64,000 nt of DNA from Romeriopsis navalis LEGE 11480 (GTDB taxonomy: Bacteria; Cyanobacteriota; Cyanobacteriia; Leptolyngbyales; Leptolyngbyaceae), in the NCBI RefSeq assembly GCF_015207035.1, contig NZ_JADEXQ010000016.1:1-64000 (forward strand). The letters are read 5' to 3'. The position numbers and the translations under genes were made by a program. The notes under the pieces are model-generated. The model was not told the DNA's origin. It worked only from the letters and a program-made list of their open reading frames with translations, and searched no databases. Of this stretch, positions 25,795 through 33,832 are shown piece by piece. Numbering within the stretch: position 1 is the first letter of the stretch; each line of letters begins with the position of its first letter.

Positions 25795-26745
25795 ATGACA
25801 ATGCCGGGTCTTGAACATTCAGAGATTGACCAATCGGAACACCCCCAGCCGGTAACGGCTGAGGCTGCCGATCGTCAACTTTGGTGGGCGGCAATTAAGC
25901 CACCGATGTATAGTGTGGCGATTATGCCGATTTGGATTGGTTCGACCTTGGCTTTTTGGCAGCGCAATGCGGCAAATCCGTTGATCTTCTTTTTGTTTTT
26001 AGGGTCAGCAGTCTTGATTCTGGCTTGGGAGAATCTGAGCAATGATGTGTTTGATGCGGATACTGGCGTGGATGTGCACAAGCGTAATTCCCTGGTCAAT
26101 ATGACGGGGCAGAAGTCGTTGATTTTCTGGATTGCTAATGGTTTACTGGCCGCCGGATTGGTGGGGATTGCGGCGATCGCCGCTTTACAGCAAGATCTGA
26201 TGGTGGTTTGGCTGGTGTTGGGCTGTTGTGCCATTGGATATATTTATCAAGGCCCGCCCTTCCGGTTGAGTTACAAAGGGGTGGGTGAGTTGCTCTGTCT
26301 GATCGCCTTTGGTCCCTTGGCCTGTAGCGCAGCTTATTACAGCCAAACCCAGAGCTGGTCATGGAATAATCTGTTTGCTTCCTTGATTGTGGGGCTGGCC
26401 ACAAGTCTAATTTTATTCTCCTCCCACTTCAATCAGATCAAAGATGATTTAGCGGTGGGTAAGCTATCGCCCGTGGTGCGGTTGGGCGGGCAGCGGGCGG
26501 CCAAATTATTGCCTTGGCTCTGTGGCTTGGTTTATGCGCTGCTGACGATCGGGGTGATGACGAAGCTGTTTCCGGCTTGGACGATTCTAGGTTTACTCAG
26601 TTGTCCGGTTGCCCAGCGCCTATGTGAAACCGTGGGTCGCGATTATCAGCAGCCGGAGAAGTTGCTGAAGTGTCGTTTGATTGCGGTAGAGATGCACTTT
26701 TGGTTGGGGTTATTCTTTGGTTTGGGCTTTTTATTGCCGGGATAG
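25795..26745 (+). CDS. menA: 1,4-dihydroxy-2-naphthoate phytyltransferase (MenA)
   Basis: 316 residues, UbiA superfamily membrane prenyltransferase with about eight helices. The first Asp-rich motif NLSNDVFDADTGVD near residues 82-95 binds the prenyl diphosphate magnesium ions. The second, FNQIKDDLAVGKLSP near residues 212-226, is the MenA-type partner. It attaches the phytyl chain to the naphthoate ring in the thylakoid or plasma membrane, giving demethylphylloquinone. A GGGAG site lies about 12 nt before ATG. It stands alone, followed by a lapA-like gene. menC, menE, menH and menG are not in the window. Confidence 0.95.
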   Translation: MTMPGLEHSEIDQSEHPQPVTAEAADRQLWWAAIKPPMYSVAIMPIWIGSTLAFWQRNAANPLIFFLFLGSAVLILAWENLSNDVFDADTGVDVHKRNSLVNMTGQKSLIFWIANGLLAAGLVGIAAIAALQQDLMVVWLVLGCCAIGYIYQGPPFRLSYKGVGELLCLIAFGPLACSAAYYSQTQSWSWNNLFASLIVGLATSLILFSSHFNQIKDDLAVGKLSPVVRLGGQRAAKLLPWLCGLVYALLTIGVMTKLFPAWTILGLLSCPVAQRLCETVGRDYQQPEKLLKCRLIAVEMHFWLGLFFGLGFLLPG

Positions 26746-26869
26746 CGGGTGAATCGGTGGACTCGTCAGCGTTTGTCTCGCTGTAAGGGAAAATATGGCG
26801 CAGGCTTGCCGCATCGAACCGTCGAGCAAATCGCGATAAGCTGTTAACGATCCTTTCTGGCCAGATTCT

Positions 26870-27313
26870 ATGGCTTTACTTCGACTCATTGTTTTGTTGC
26901 TGTTGATCGCTGTTTTTGCTGCCTTAGCGGTGCAAAATACGGTGCTGTATCCGCTGGTGATTTTGGGGCAGAAAACGATTTCCCTACCCCTCTGGTCTTG
27001 GTTACTTGGAGCGTTGGTGCTGGGTGGCCTGACGAGTATATTCCTGAGTGGTCTGATTCAGTGGACGGCGTTTTGGAGCCGGCGACATGAGCGTAAGGTG
27101 ATGCGATCGGTGCCCGCCGGAGCCCCGCGGGCCAAAGGCTGGGGATTTGGCCGGAAGTCATCGCCGGATCAGGTTGAGACATCGCCGAACGCTGCGTCGC
27201 CTCGGCCCGCCGCTCAAAACGCGGCCTATCAGCCGCCGCCGCCCCCCAAGGAAGTCGTGGATGCGGATTTTCGGGTGATTCGTCCACCATCCCGTAGCCT
27301 AGAGGATGAGTAA
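26870..27313 (+). CDS. LapA/DUF1049 family membrane protein
   Basis: 147 residues. Two hydrophobic helices: LIVLLLLIAVFAALAVQN near 5-22, with the family motif AVQN, and WLLGALVLGGLTSIFLSGLI near 43-62. A basic stretch follows, then a long Pro/Ala/Ser-rich cytoplasmic tail. E. coli LapA/LapB control LPS assembly; cyanobacterial members are poorly known. The stop is 8 bp before the aroK start, so they may be co-transcribed. Confidence 0.8.
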   Translation: MALLRLIVLLLLIAVFAALAVQNTVLYPLVILGQKTISLPLWSWLLGALVLGGLTSIFLSGLIQWTAFWSRRHERKVMRSVPAGAPRAKGWGFGRKSSPDQVETSPNAASPRPAAQNAAYQPPPPPKEVVDADFRVIRPPSRSLEDE

Positions 27314-27321
27314 TTTTTATA

Positions 27322-27927
27322 ATGTTTATGGATACTGCAACTTGGCTGCAAGGGATCAATGTTTACTTGATCGGCATGATGGGATCTGGCAAAACTACCA
27401 TTGGTCAGCGGTTTGCCGAGGCGTTGGAATATCGCTATTTTGATACGGATCAATTGATTGAAACGGCGGCCAAGCAACCCGTGACACAGATTTTTGCGGA
27501 ATCCGGAGAGCCGGTATTTCGTGAGTTAGAAACCAACACACTTCAGGCGCTATCGTCGATGACCCGCTGCACCATCGCGACGGGCGGGGGGATTATTCTG
27601 AAGCCAGAAAACTGGGGTTATCTGCGTAATGGGGTCATTGTTTGGTTGGATGTCCCGGTGGATGTGTTGTATGACCGACTGCAGGCCGATACGACGCGGC
27701 CACTTTTGCAGCAAGGTGATTTGCGCGAGCAGTTAGAAATTCTGGATGCGTCACGTCGATCGATCTATTCACAAGCCGATATTCATTTGCCCATTACTGC
27801 GACTGATACGCCGGCCCAGATTGCGACGCGGGGTTTGACGCTAATTGCTCAGGCTTGTGAAGCGAAGGCGAAAGAAGATGATCAGATTCAACGGATGAAT
27901 GCTGATAAACCCTTCACCGTCAATTAG
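27322..27927 (+). CDS. aroK: Shikimate kinase
   Basis: 201 residues. Walker A GMMGSGKTTIG near residues 18-28, DTDQLIE near 42-48 with the shikimate-binding Asp, GEPVFRELETN near 68-78 with the Arg-Glu pair, and CTIATGGGI near 91-99. The lid TTRPLL near 135 has the conserved Arg. It phosphorylates shikimate at O3 in the cytoplasm, two steps before chorismate, the feedstock of the men, plastoquinone and Trp pathways also found here. ATGs at 27322 and 27328 are both possible starts. Confidence 0.95.
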   Translation: MFMDTATWLQGINVYLIGMMGSGKTTIGQRFAEALEYRYFDTDQLIETAAKQPVTQIFAESGEPVFRELETNTLQALSSMTRCTIATGGGIILKPENWGYLRNGVIVWLDVPVDVLYDRLQADTTRPLLQQGDLREQLEILDASRRSIYSQADIHLPITATDTPAQIATRGLTLIAQACEAKAKEDDQIQRMNADKPFTVN

Positions 27928-28015
27928 TTGCTCTTCCTAGCCAGCACCCGCAGAATCGCCGGTAAAACGACGATAATTTCGCGGTAGATTGGTGAGAACT
28001 GCTATCCGAATTGCT

Positions 28016-28900
28016 ATGACTTCCGATAATCTTCAAGACGCGCTCCAAATTGATGCGGCGGCCCGTGTGCGGGTGTTGAGTGAAGCGCTGCCCTATATGC
28101 AGCAATTTGCGGGTCGGACGATCGTCATCAAATATGGTGGTGCCGCCATGAAGGATAGCCGACTGAAAGACAAAGTAATGCGGGATATTGTCTTTATGGC
28201 CTGTGTCGGGATTCGTCCGGTGTTGATTCATGGCGGTGGACCGGAAATTAACACTTGGCTCGGCAAAATGAATATTGAGCCTCAGTTTAAAGATGGTTTG
28301 CGCGTGACTGACGCCGATACGATGGATATCGTCGAAATGGTTTTGGTTGGTCGCTTGAACAAGCAAATTGTTTCCTTGATTAACCAGGCGGGTGGCTCCG
28401 CGGTGGGCATCTGTGGCAAAGACGGTAACCTGGTGACGGCCCGGCAAATTTCCCAAAAAGATGTGGGATTTGTTGGTGAAATCGTCACGGTCAATACGAA
28501 TATTGTTGATTCACTGATTAGCCGCCAGCATATTCCAGTGATTTCTTCCGTGTCAGCGGATGAAACGGGCCAGTCTTACAACATTAATGCGGATACATTT
28601 GCTGGGGAAATTGCGGCTGCCGTAGGTGCGGAAAAACTCTTTTTGATGACTGATACGCCGGGATTGATGAAGGATTTCCATGATCTAGAGAGTTTGATTC
28701 CCCGGTTGGATATTCGGGAGGCGCGGCAGTTGATTGACTCTGGGATTGTTTCGGGGGGGATGATCCCGAAATTAACCTGTTGTATCCGATCGTTGGCCCA
28801 GGGGGTGCGTAGTGCGCATATCATTGACGGGCGAATGCCGCATTCCTTGTTGCTAGAGACGTTCACTGATACCGGAATTGGGACGATGATTACGGCCTAG
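28016..28900 (+). CDS. argB: Acetylglutamate kinase (ArgB)
   Basis: 294 residues from ATG 28016; upstream TTG and GTG starts are in frame, but [11 protein letters not shown] leading to [17 protein letters not shown] is the usual cyanobacterial form. Amino-acid kinase fold: [10 protein letters not shown] near residues 35-44, HGGGPEIN near 70-77, [11 protein letters not shown] near 93-103, and the C-terminal ATP-site block [15 protein letters not shown] near residue 250. The enzyme catalyses the controlled second step of arginine synthesis and in cyanobacteria is bound by PII (GlnB). The N-terminal helix that gives the Arg-sensitive hexamer is present. Confidence 0.96.
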   Translation: MTSDNLQDALQIDAAARVRVLSEALPYMQQFAGRTIVIKYGGAAMKDSRLKDKVMRDIVFMACVGIRPVLIHGGGPEINTWLGKMNIEPQFKDGLRVTDADTMDIVEMVLVGRLNKQIVSLINQAGGSAVGICGKDGNLVTARQISQKDVGFVGEIVTVNTNIVDSLISRQHIPVISSVSADETGQSYNINADTFAGEIAAAVGAEKLFLMTDTPGLMKDFHDLESLIPRLDIREARQLIDSGIVSGGMIPKLTCCIRSLAQGVRSAHIIDGRMPHSLLLETFTDTGIGTMITA

Positions 28901-28911
28901 AAGCCGGTTTT
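28893..28911 (+). terminator. Short terminator overlapping the argB stop
   Basis: CGGC (28893-28896) faces GCCG (28903-28906) across the TAG stop region, followed by GTTTTT. The stem is only 4 bp, so strength is doubtful. Confidence 0.35.
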
Positions 28912-28984
28912 TGTGCCCTATTCAGAGAAATTGTGGCTGGCATAATTTTGAGGTCTGATATGTTGCTTAACGGATGAGGCCCTG

Positions 28985-30001
28985 ATGATGCTTACCCCAG
29001 CGTTTGTTGCCCAAGTGGCGCAGCAAGAATCTATGTTGCCACTGCGCAACGATCGATGTCGATCACGCTTCTGGTTACATGACGCGCCGACCTCACAGGT
29101 CTTTGTCCTATTTCATGGAATTACGGCGGCCCCTTATCAGTTTGATACGCTGGGCGAGCGGCTTTATGCGGCGGGCTACAACGTCTTGGCCCCATTAATG
29201 CCAGGGCATGGTCAAGCCGGGGATTGGGACGCTAGCAATCCTCCGCCATTGCCGGAAGATATGCGGATATATCAGGATTTCGTCGATACTTGGCTGGTGC
29301 GCGCGCAGCCGTTAGGTGAGGCACTTATTGTGGGTGGTTTGTCCGCCGGTGGGGCGTTAGCTACCTGGGCGGCAGTTAAACGTGCCGATCGCGTTAGTCG
29401 GGCATTGCTGTTTGCCCCTTACTTGAGCAATGCCTCATTGTTTGTGGATCTGATTGCCAGCCGGGCTCAGGGATATTTTGCTTGGCCGAATGGTCGCGAT
29501 CGAATTGGCTATCCGGGCTTTCGATTTCCAGCCTTGGATGTATTTCCGCCGATGGGGCGTGAATTGTTAAGGCTGGCCGCAATCCAAAAAACTGCACCGA
29601 TGTGCATTATCTCGACTGACACGGATGTTGCGGTCGATAATGACGATCACGTCGCGTTATTTGAATCGATTCGTGGTCGCCAGCCGATTAGTTGGTATCA
29701 TCGCTTTCCCGTTGCAATGGATATTCCCCATGCGATGATGGCGCCGGAAGAAGGGAATCAGTGGACGGCAATCCTCAATACAATGGTGCTGGCCTATGTG
29801 GAAAGTCAGTTGAGTTGGGCTGAAGTTGAAGAAATCGCCTATCGTATGACGGACGGAAAAACCTTCCCGCAGGTTGTATCAGCGTTAGGGGTGCAAGATA
29901 AATGTTCGCCCTACATGCCCGCAATGATGACGATGGTGGATAAGCGCAAAATTGTGCTCGATCGCCAAAAGCGGCACCAGCGAGGTAGTGGTTTTAGTTA
30001 G
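28985..30001 (+). CDS. Alpha/beta hydrolase (lipase/esterase-like)
   Basis: 338 residues. Residues 45-130 give the fold start: VFVLFHGITAAPYQFDTLGE with the oxyanion HG motif, then LAPLMPGHGQAGDWD. The nucleophile elbow is GGLSAGGALA near residues 117-126 (G-x-S-x-G, Ser 120). An Asp in STDTDVAVDNDDH near 217-229 and a His in MDIPHAMMAPEE near 252 complete the catalytic triad. Similar enzymes are monoacylglycerol lipases or carboxylesterases. No signal peptide, so cytoplasmic. The substrate is unknown. The last codons overlap a 12-bp tandem duplication. Confidence 0.85.
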   Translation: MMLTPAFVAQVAQQESMLPLRNDRCRSRFWLHDAPTSQVFVLFHGITAAPYQFDTLGERLYAAGYNVLAPLMPGHGQAGDWDASNPPPLPEDMRIYQDFVDTWLVRAQPLGEALIVGGLSAGGALATWAAVKRADRVSRALLFAPYLSNASLFVDLIASRAQGYFAWPNGRDRIGYPGFRFPALDVFPPMGRELLRLAAIQKTAPMCIISTDTDVAVDNDDHVALFESIRGRQPISWYHRFPVAMDIPHAMMAPEEGNQWTAILNTMVLAYVESQLSWAEVEEIAYRMTDGKTFPQVVSALGVQDKCSPYMPAMMTMVDKRKIVLDRQKRHQRGSGFS

Positions 30002-30062
30002 GACTCGAGTTAGGACTCGATTGGATATGATGGACGGCTTCTCAATCGACGGCTTCTCAATC
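29996..30062. repeat. Two short tandem duplications side by side
   Basis: AGTTAGGACTCG occurs twice in tandem (29996-30007 and 30008-30019), spanning the stop of the hydrolase. GACGGCTTCTCAATC occurs twice at 30033-30047 and 30048-30062, in frame in the next gene (DGFSI twice). Confidence 0.9.
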
Positions 30063-30452
30063 CTCGTAATCGGATTGCTGCTGCCAATCCTGCAAATAAT
30101 TAGCTTTATTGGGTTGTTGAATCGCCGTCAGATTTACTTCAAGCGCCGCGCCACACTTAAAACAGCCTACTTGACCGTTTTCCCAGCAATGGTGTTGTGG
30201 TTAACCTATGGCGTGTTTAGCTTGATTCTGCTTAATCTCTGGACTGTGGGTTTACGACCGAACTGGCTGATTCTGCTGTGGGCTGGCTTAACGGTTGTGA
30301 ATCGAGTGGTGTTGCCGATTACGATCGGTTTGGCCTTGTTGCCGCCCTATCCACCCCGTGTTTGGCTATCGTCAATTTATCGGGTGAGTGCGATCGGCAT
30401 GGCAGTCATTGCCTGTTATATGACGCAATTTGTGTTTCCGATGGCTTGGTAA
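30027..30452 (+). CDS. Small integral membrane protein of unknown function
   Basis: 141 residues from ATG 30027 (second Met follows at once). Four hydrophobic segments near residues 11-30, 50-72, 80-101 and 115-137 predict a four-helix membrane protein. The N-terminus has DGFSI duplicated. I recognise no family. It follows the hydrolase by 25 bp and ends at a strong hairpin before the convergent propeller gene, so it may be the second gene of a hydrolase unit. No function is inferred. Confidence 0.7.
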   Translation: MMDGFSIDGFSILVIGLLLPILQIISFIGLLNRRQIYFKRRATLKTAYLTVFPAMVLWLTYGVFSLILLNLWTVGLRPNWLILLWAGLTVVNRVVLPITIGLALLPPYPPRVWLSSIYRVSAIGMAVIACYMTQFVFPMAW

Positions 30453-30456
30453 ATTT

Positions 30457-30491
30457 GCGCCGAGGATAAGATGTGAATCCCACCTCGGCGC
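30457..30491. terminator. Strong hairpin between convergent genes
   Basis: GCGCCGAGG (30457-30465) faces CCTCGGCGC (30483-30491), a perfect 9-bp stem in a 51-bp gap between the membrane protein and the propeller gene. No long T-tract is seen on either side, but the position suggests a bidirectional transcription end. Confidence 0.6.
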
Positions 30492-30503
30492 GGTGTTATG
30501 CCT

Positions 30504-31625
30504 CTATCGAGCTTGGCTAAAGGTAAAGTGGGGCCGACTCTTAAAGGTTTTCATATGGACCCATGCGAGTCCTTCGGTTGTGCCGACCCATAGTTTTTTG
30601 CCGGTATCTGGCGCAACTGCGAGAATGCGATCGCTGGGTAAACCGGCGATTTGGCCTAAAACTTGTCCGTTGTAGGGATTCACTCGCACTAAACCGCGGC
30701 CGGTCCCGACCCAAGCACTGCCAGCCCGGTCAAATTTGATCGAAACAATATCCCGGCCCCGGAGTTGTGTAACGCTACGTTTGATTGTTCGTTCTTGTGG
30801 GTCGATTTCGACCAGATTACTAGTTGTGCCCGCCCAAATTGCGCCGAATCGATCGGTGGCAACGGCTTGGACGCTGCCACCGGGGAGCTCCTTGACGTGA
30901 TAGAGCACCTTCGCACTAGCGGTATTCACATGCAGCACGCCTTCTAATGTGCCGACCCAAAGGTTTCCCTTGGCATCAAGGGTTAAGGCGTTGGCACTGA
31001 CTCCCGGTAAGTTTTGGATGGTGGTCATCCGAAGACCGCGATCAGGACTAATCAAGGCAAGGCCGCGATCGGTGCCCACCCAGAGGTAACCGCGTTGATC
31101 AACTTGCAATGATAAGACGCGGTTGGACGGAAGCGTGTAGTTTGCCGCCGTAATTTCTTTAGTGCGGGGGTCAATTCGCCAGAGTCCTTCGTAGGTCCCG
31201 ACCCACAGTCGGCCGGACTTATCTTCGGCCATCGCATTGACTTCGTCACTCGGGATATTTACCCGCGCCAGAATCTTGCCTGTGTTGGGGTCAATCTGGG
31301 CTAATCCGCGCCAGCCACCAACCCAGAGATTGCCGCGATAGTCGCGTTGGAGGGCCGGAACCCGCGGATCAATTGCGGGTTGTAAGGCATCTTGTTTCAC
31401 CCGTTCATCCGGCAGGATATCGACGGCGGGGGGTGGCGCGGCTGGCTTATAGAACGGTGAAGTTGTGACTGGTTGGGGATTTTGGGCGATTGTTTGATCA
31501 TGTGATGGGCCATGGTGTGCCCCAACAGCGCCACCATGCGCCATAACGCCTAGGGATACCAAACTTGATATCCCTAGAAAATTTAATGTAGTGCGCCACG
31601 ATCGGCTGTTCTGCAACAACGCCAT
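30504..31625 (-). CDS. Secreted beta-propeller protein (two-component-regulator-propeller repeats)
   Basis: 373 residues. The N-terminus NFLGISSLVSLGVMAHGG is a signal peptide, followed by a Pro-rich linker. From about residue 90, repeats of some 40 residues such as GRLWVGTYEGLWRIDP, GYLWVGTDRGLALISP and GNLWVGTLEGVLHVN match the Reg_prop blade. About six to seven blades close a propeller. The family is often the sensor part of hybrid kinases; here it is free-standing, so it may be a periplasmic sensor or structural protein. A strong GAGGAGG ribosome binding site lies before ATG. Partner unknown. Confidence 0.85.
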   Translation of the reverse strand: MALLQNSRSWRTTLNFLGISSLVSLGVMAHGGAVGAHHGPSHDQTIAQNPQPVTTSPFYKPAAPPPAVDILPDERVKQDALQPAIDPRVPALQRDYRGNLWVGGWRGLAQIDPNTGKILARVNIPSDEVNAMAEDKSGRLWVGTYEGLWRIDPRTKEITAANYTLPSNRVLSLQVDQRGYLWVGTDRGLALISPDRGLRMTTIQNLPGVSANALTLDAKGNLWVGTLEGVLHVNTASAKVLYHVKELPGGSVQAVATDRFGAIWAGTTSNLVEIDPQERTIKRSVTQLRGRDIVSIKFDRAGSAWVGTGRGLVRVNPYNGQVLGQIAGLPSDRILAVAPDTGKKLWVGTTEGLAWVHMKTFKSRPHFTFSQAR

Positions 31626-32148
31626 TTTTAGACCTCCTCAGATCGCCCAAATTCAATACTGATTGGCATTTATGCCGCTTGGTTGGCATTTATTTCGCGG
31701 GCCGCGATGGATTACTGCGGCGCCCAATAGATGCCATGATACTGCGGGATTTTGGGGATGTTGCGTTAATCTCGAGAATCAGCCAAGCTGGCCCGTTTTA
31801 GGGTAACTGCTGGGTGGTGGGAGGTAGCAAACGAGCCGTTAATCTTCAGATGTGGCTCCAATGCCGATTGTCAACAAGATTGTGATTTAATTAATCCTTT
31901 TCCAAAGACAATAATTTGCGGTGATTTTGGGCAAACTAGAATTACGTCAAGCGAGGCGTTGGCGATTGTATCTCTAACTATTTTTGCGCTTGATCAAATT
32001 AAATCAATCACCTTTCTGGACGGCAATGTAAGTAGCTGTCCTTTTTGCTTTTAAATCAATTTCTGGGGAGGCAAATTGTCACCAAACAAAATTATCGTGC
32101 TGCTATTTTGGTGCTTGGAAAAGTTAAATTCTGGGGCGATGATGTGAA
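31626..32148. other. Intergenic region, 523 bp
   Basis: Contains the leader of the propeller gene and the 3' end of lipB. The strong ribosome binding site of the propeller gene is at about 31630-31637. TTGGCATTTAT occurs twice (near 31661 and 31683). CACCAAA (32080-32086) faces TTTGGTG (32107-32113) and may end lipB transcription. No gene or RNA is otherwise recognised. Confidence 0.4.
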
Positions 32149-32850
32149 TTATCCCATGGTCGGAGAAATCGATCCGTTGTCTGAACCAGTTAGCTTATGG
32201 GGTTGTAATTGGCACTTAAGCTGAAAGGTTTGCTCAAAAGCCTGGATGACGATCGGTTTAACCTCGGCGACTGTAATACCAGGAATCCAAGTCCGCATGC
32301 TGCCCACGGACCGATCTGGAATCCCACAGGGCACGATGGCCTTAAATCCATGCAGATCAGGACAAACGTTGAGCGCAAAGCCATGCATGGTCACCCAACG
32401 ACTGACTTTAATTCCGATCGCCGCGACTTTCTGACCTTCGACCCAAACGCCCGTCAATCCCGCAATTCTTTCACCCTTTAAGCCATAGTATGTGAGCACT
32501 TGAATGATCACGGCCTCAAGCTGACGCAGGTACCAGTGCAAGTCTTTGGTGTGTCGATGCAGATTCAGAATTGGATAGCCCACAAGTTGGCCGGGACAAT
32601 GGTGGGTGACTTCGCCGCCGCGTTCAATCCGGTGTAGTTCGTGTATACTGTTTTCGGGGTCGAATTTTAGAAAGTCCGGATCAGATCCCTGCCCCAAGGT
32701 GTAAACCGCTGGATGTTCGAGCAAAATCAGGCTGTCGGGTTGATTGCTGTTTGCTTTGCATTTGGCCACAAGCTGTTTCTGCCAGTCCCAAGCCAGCTGG
32801 TACGGAATTAAATCCGCTGCATATAACTCACAAGGGGCAGAAAAAAGCAT
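32149..32850 (-). CDS. lipB: Octanoyltransferase (LipB)
   Basis: 233 residues. It transfers octanoyl from acyl carrier protein to the lipoyl domains of 2-oxoacid dehydrogenases and GcvH, the first step of lipoate synthesis. Family blocks: [12 protein letters not shown] near residues 46-57, [17 protein letters not shown] near 76-92, [20 protein letters not shown] near 135-154 with the catalytic Lys, and [13 protein letters not shown] near 168-180 with the catalytic Cys. ATG start 32850. It stands alone and diverges from a hypothetical gene at 33042. lipA is not in the window. Confidence 0.96.
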   Translation of the reverse strand: MLFSAPCELYAADLIPYQLAWDWQKQLVAKCKANSNQPDSLILLEHPAVYTLGQGSDPDFLKFDPENSIHELHRIERGGEVTHHCPGQLVGYPILNLHRHTKDLHWYLRQLEAVIIQVLTYYGLKGERIAGLTGVWVEGQKVAAIGIKVSRWVTMHGFALNVCPDLHGFKAIVPCGIPDRSVGSMRTWIPGITVAEVKPIVIQAFEQTFQLKCQLQPHKLTGSDNGSISPTMG

Positions 32851-33041
32851 AAATGTCGATGTGAAAAATCGGCGGGTCTGAGCTTACACTACGGATCACT
32901 GAATTGAGTGCCACCTCGATTTTGCCGGTGTGATGTGGCTTCAGTTTTTGCAGTGATTCTGGTCTTGCGATCGTACCGGGTATCGGACTTAATTTGATCA
33001 AATTCCACGATCCCCTGCACAATATCTACCATCAACCTTGA

Positions 33042-33479
33042 TTGTTATCTGCCCCCGTGAATCTTCCTGTAAATTCTTCAACGTATCTACCGACTGTGCC
33101 AGCCCTGGGCGTTCACCGTGATTCAACGATTCATCCGCTGCAATACGGCGAAATTATCCATAGTCCCGGTTGTCATTTCACCTATCGGGTCATTGGTCCT
33201 TGTTGCCGCTTATTTGATCGTGAAACCTTGCCCTGGCCATCTTGCCGCATTGAGTGGCATAGCAAAGAACCGAGTTGGCGTCGTATTGGCAAACGTTATG
33301 TGGCCGATATGGCGACCCGTAATAGTCCCTCCTATAGCGTCGAAATTGTCGGCCAAGAGGGGAAGCGCGACCCGATTGAAATTACGGTGTATGCGATCAA
33401 GCTGACTCCGGCGCAGCGGGAATGGTGGCATTCCCGCAAACCGGCGACCCTCGGGCAAGCCTATCCGCCGGAGAGTTAA
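33042..33479 (+). CDS. Hypothetical protein
   Basis: 145 residues if begun at TTG 33042; a GTG at 33057 is another candidate and neither has a strong ribosome binding site. The sequence is soluble with clustered aromatic and Cys residues: SPGCHFTYRVIGPCCRLFD near 40-58, EWHSKEPSWRRIGKRYV near 70-86 and PAQREWWHSRKPATLG near 122-137. I know no domain. It is followed by another short hypothetical gene on the same strand. Role unknown. Confidence 0.6.
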   Translation: MLSAPVNLPVNSSTYLPTVPALGVHRDSTIHPLQYGEIIHSPGCHFTYRVIGPCCRLFDRETLPWPSCRIEWHSKEPSWRRIGKRYVADMATRNSPSYSVEIVGQEGKRDPIEITVYAIKLTPAQREWWHSRKPATLGQAYPPES

Positions 33480-33565
33480 CGGATTCGTACTTGTGGCTAA
33501 TACTGGACTGTCGATTGTTTGGGTCTGCGGTTGGGAAAAATAATCTCTAAGGGGTGTTGTCGCCA

Positions 33566-33832
33566 ATGACATCATTACTTGGAGACGATGCAATGCGGGC
33601 CGTTCCCTATCGATTTGTGGCAACTTTAGCCGAAGAATATGGTGCCATCCAATGCTGTTGGCGTGAGTCTGAACGTTCGTTTACGGGGTTTGTGGCGGAG
33701 GTTTGGTTTGCCAAACCGATGGGTGACTTTGCCCAGCGGTGGGCCAGTGTGATTGGCTATCAAATTCGCACTCGCTGCGCCAGTGAAGGCCCTGGCGCTT
33801 ACGTAATGTCGATTCCAGTCGCGTTGGGTTAG
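33566..33832 (+). CDS. Hypothetical small protein
   Basis: 88 residues from ATG 33566 with AAGGGGTG at a suitable distance; a TTG 12 bp upstream is in frame. Soluble, with aromatic residues (CCWRESERSFTGFVAEVWF near 33-51). No motif recognised. Its stop overlaps the convergent stop of the ABC exporter gene by 4 bp. It may pair with the hypothetical gene just upstream. Confidence 0.6.
   Translation: MTSLLGDDAMRAVPYRFVATLAEEYGAIQCCWRESERSFTGFVAEVWFAKPMGDFAQRWASVIGYQIRTRCASEGPGAYVMSIPVALG

Noticed and set aside
32075-32220. Possible small protein after GGGGAGG near 32065
   Set aside because: No standard start codon in the long frame, and it would overlap the lipB 3' end by about 70 bp.
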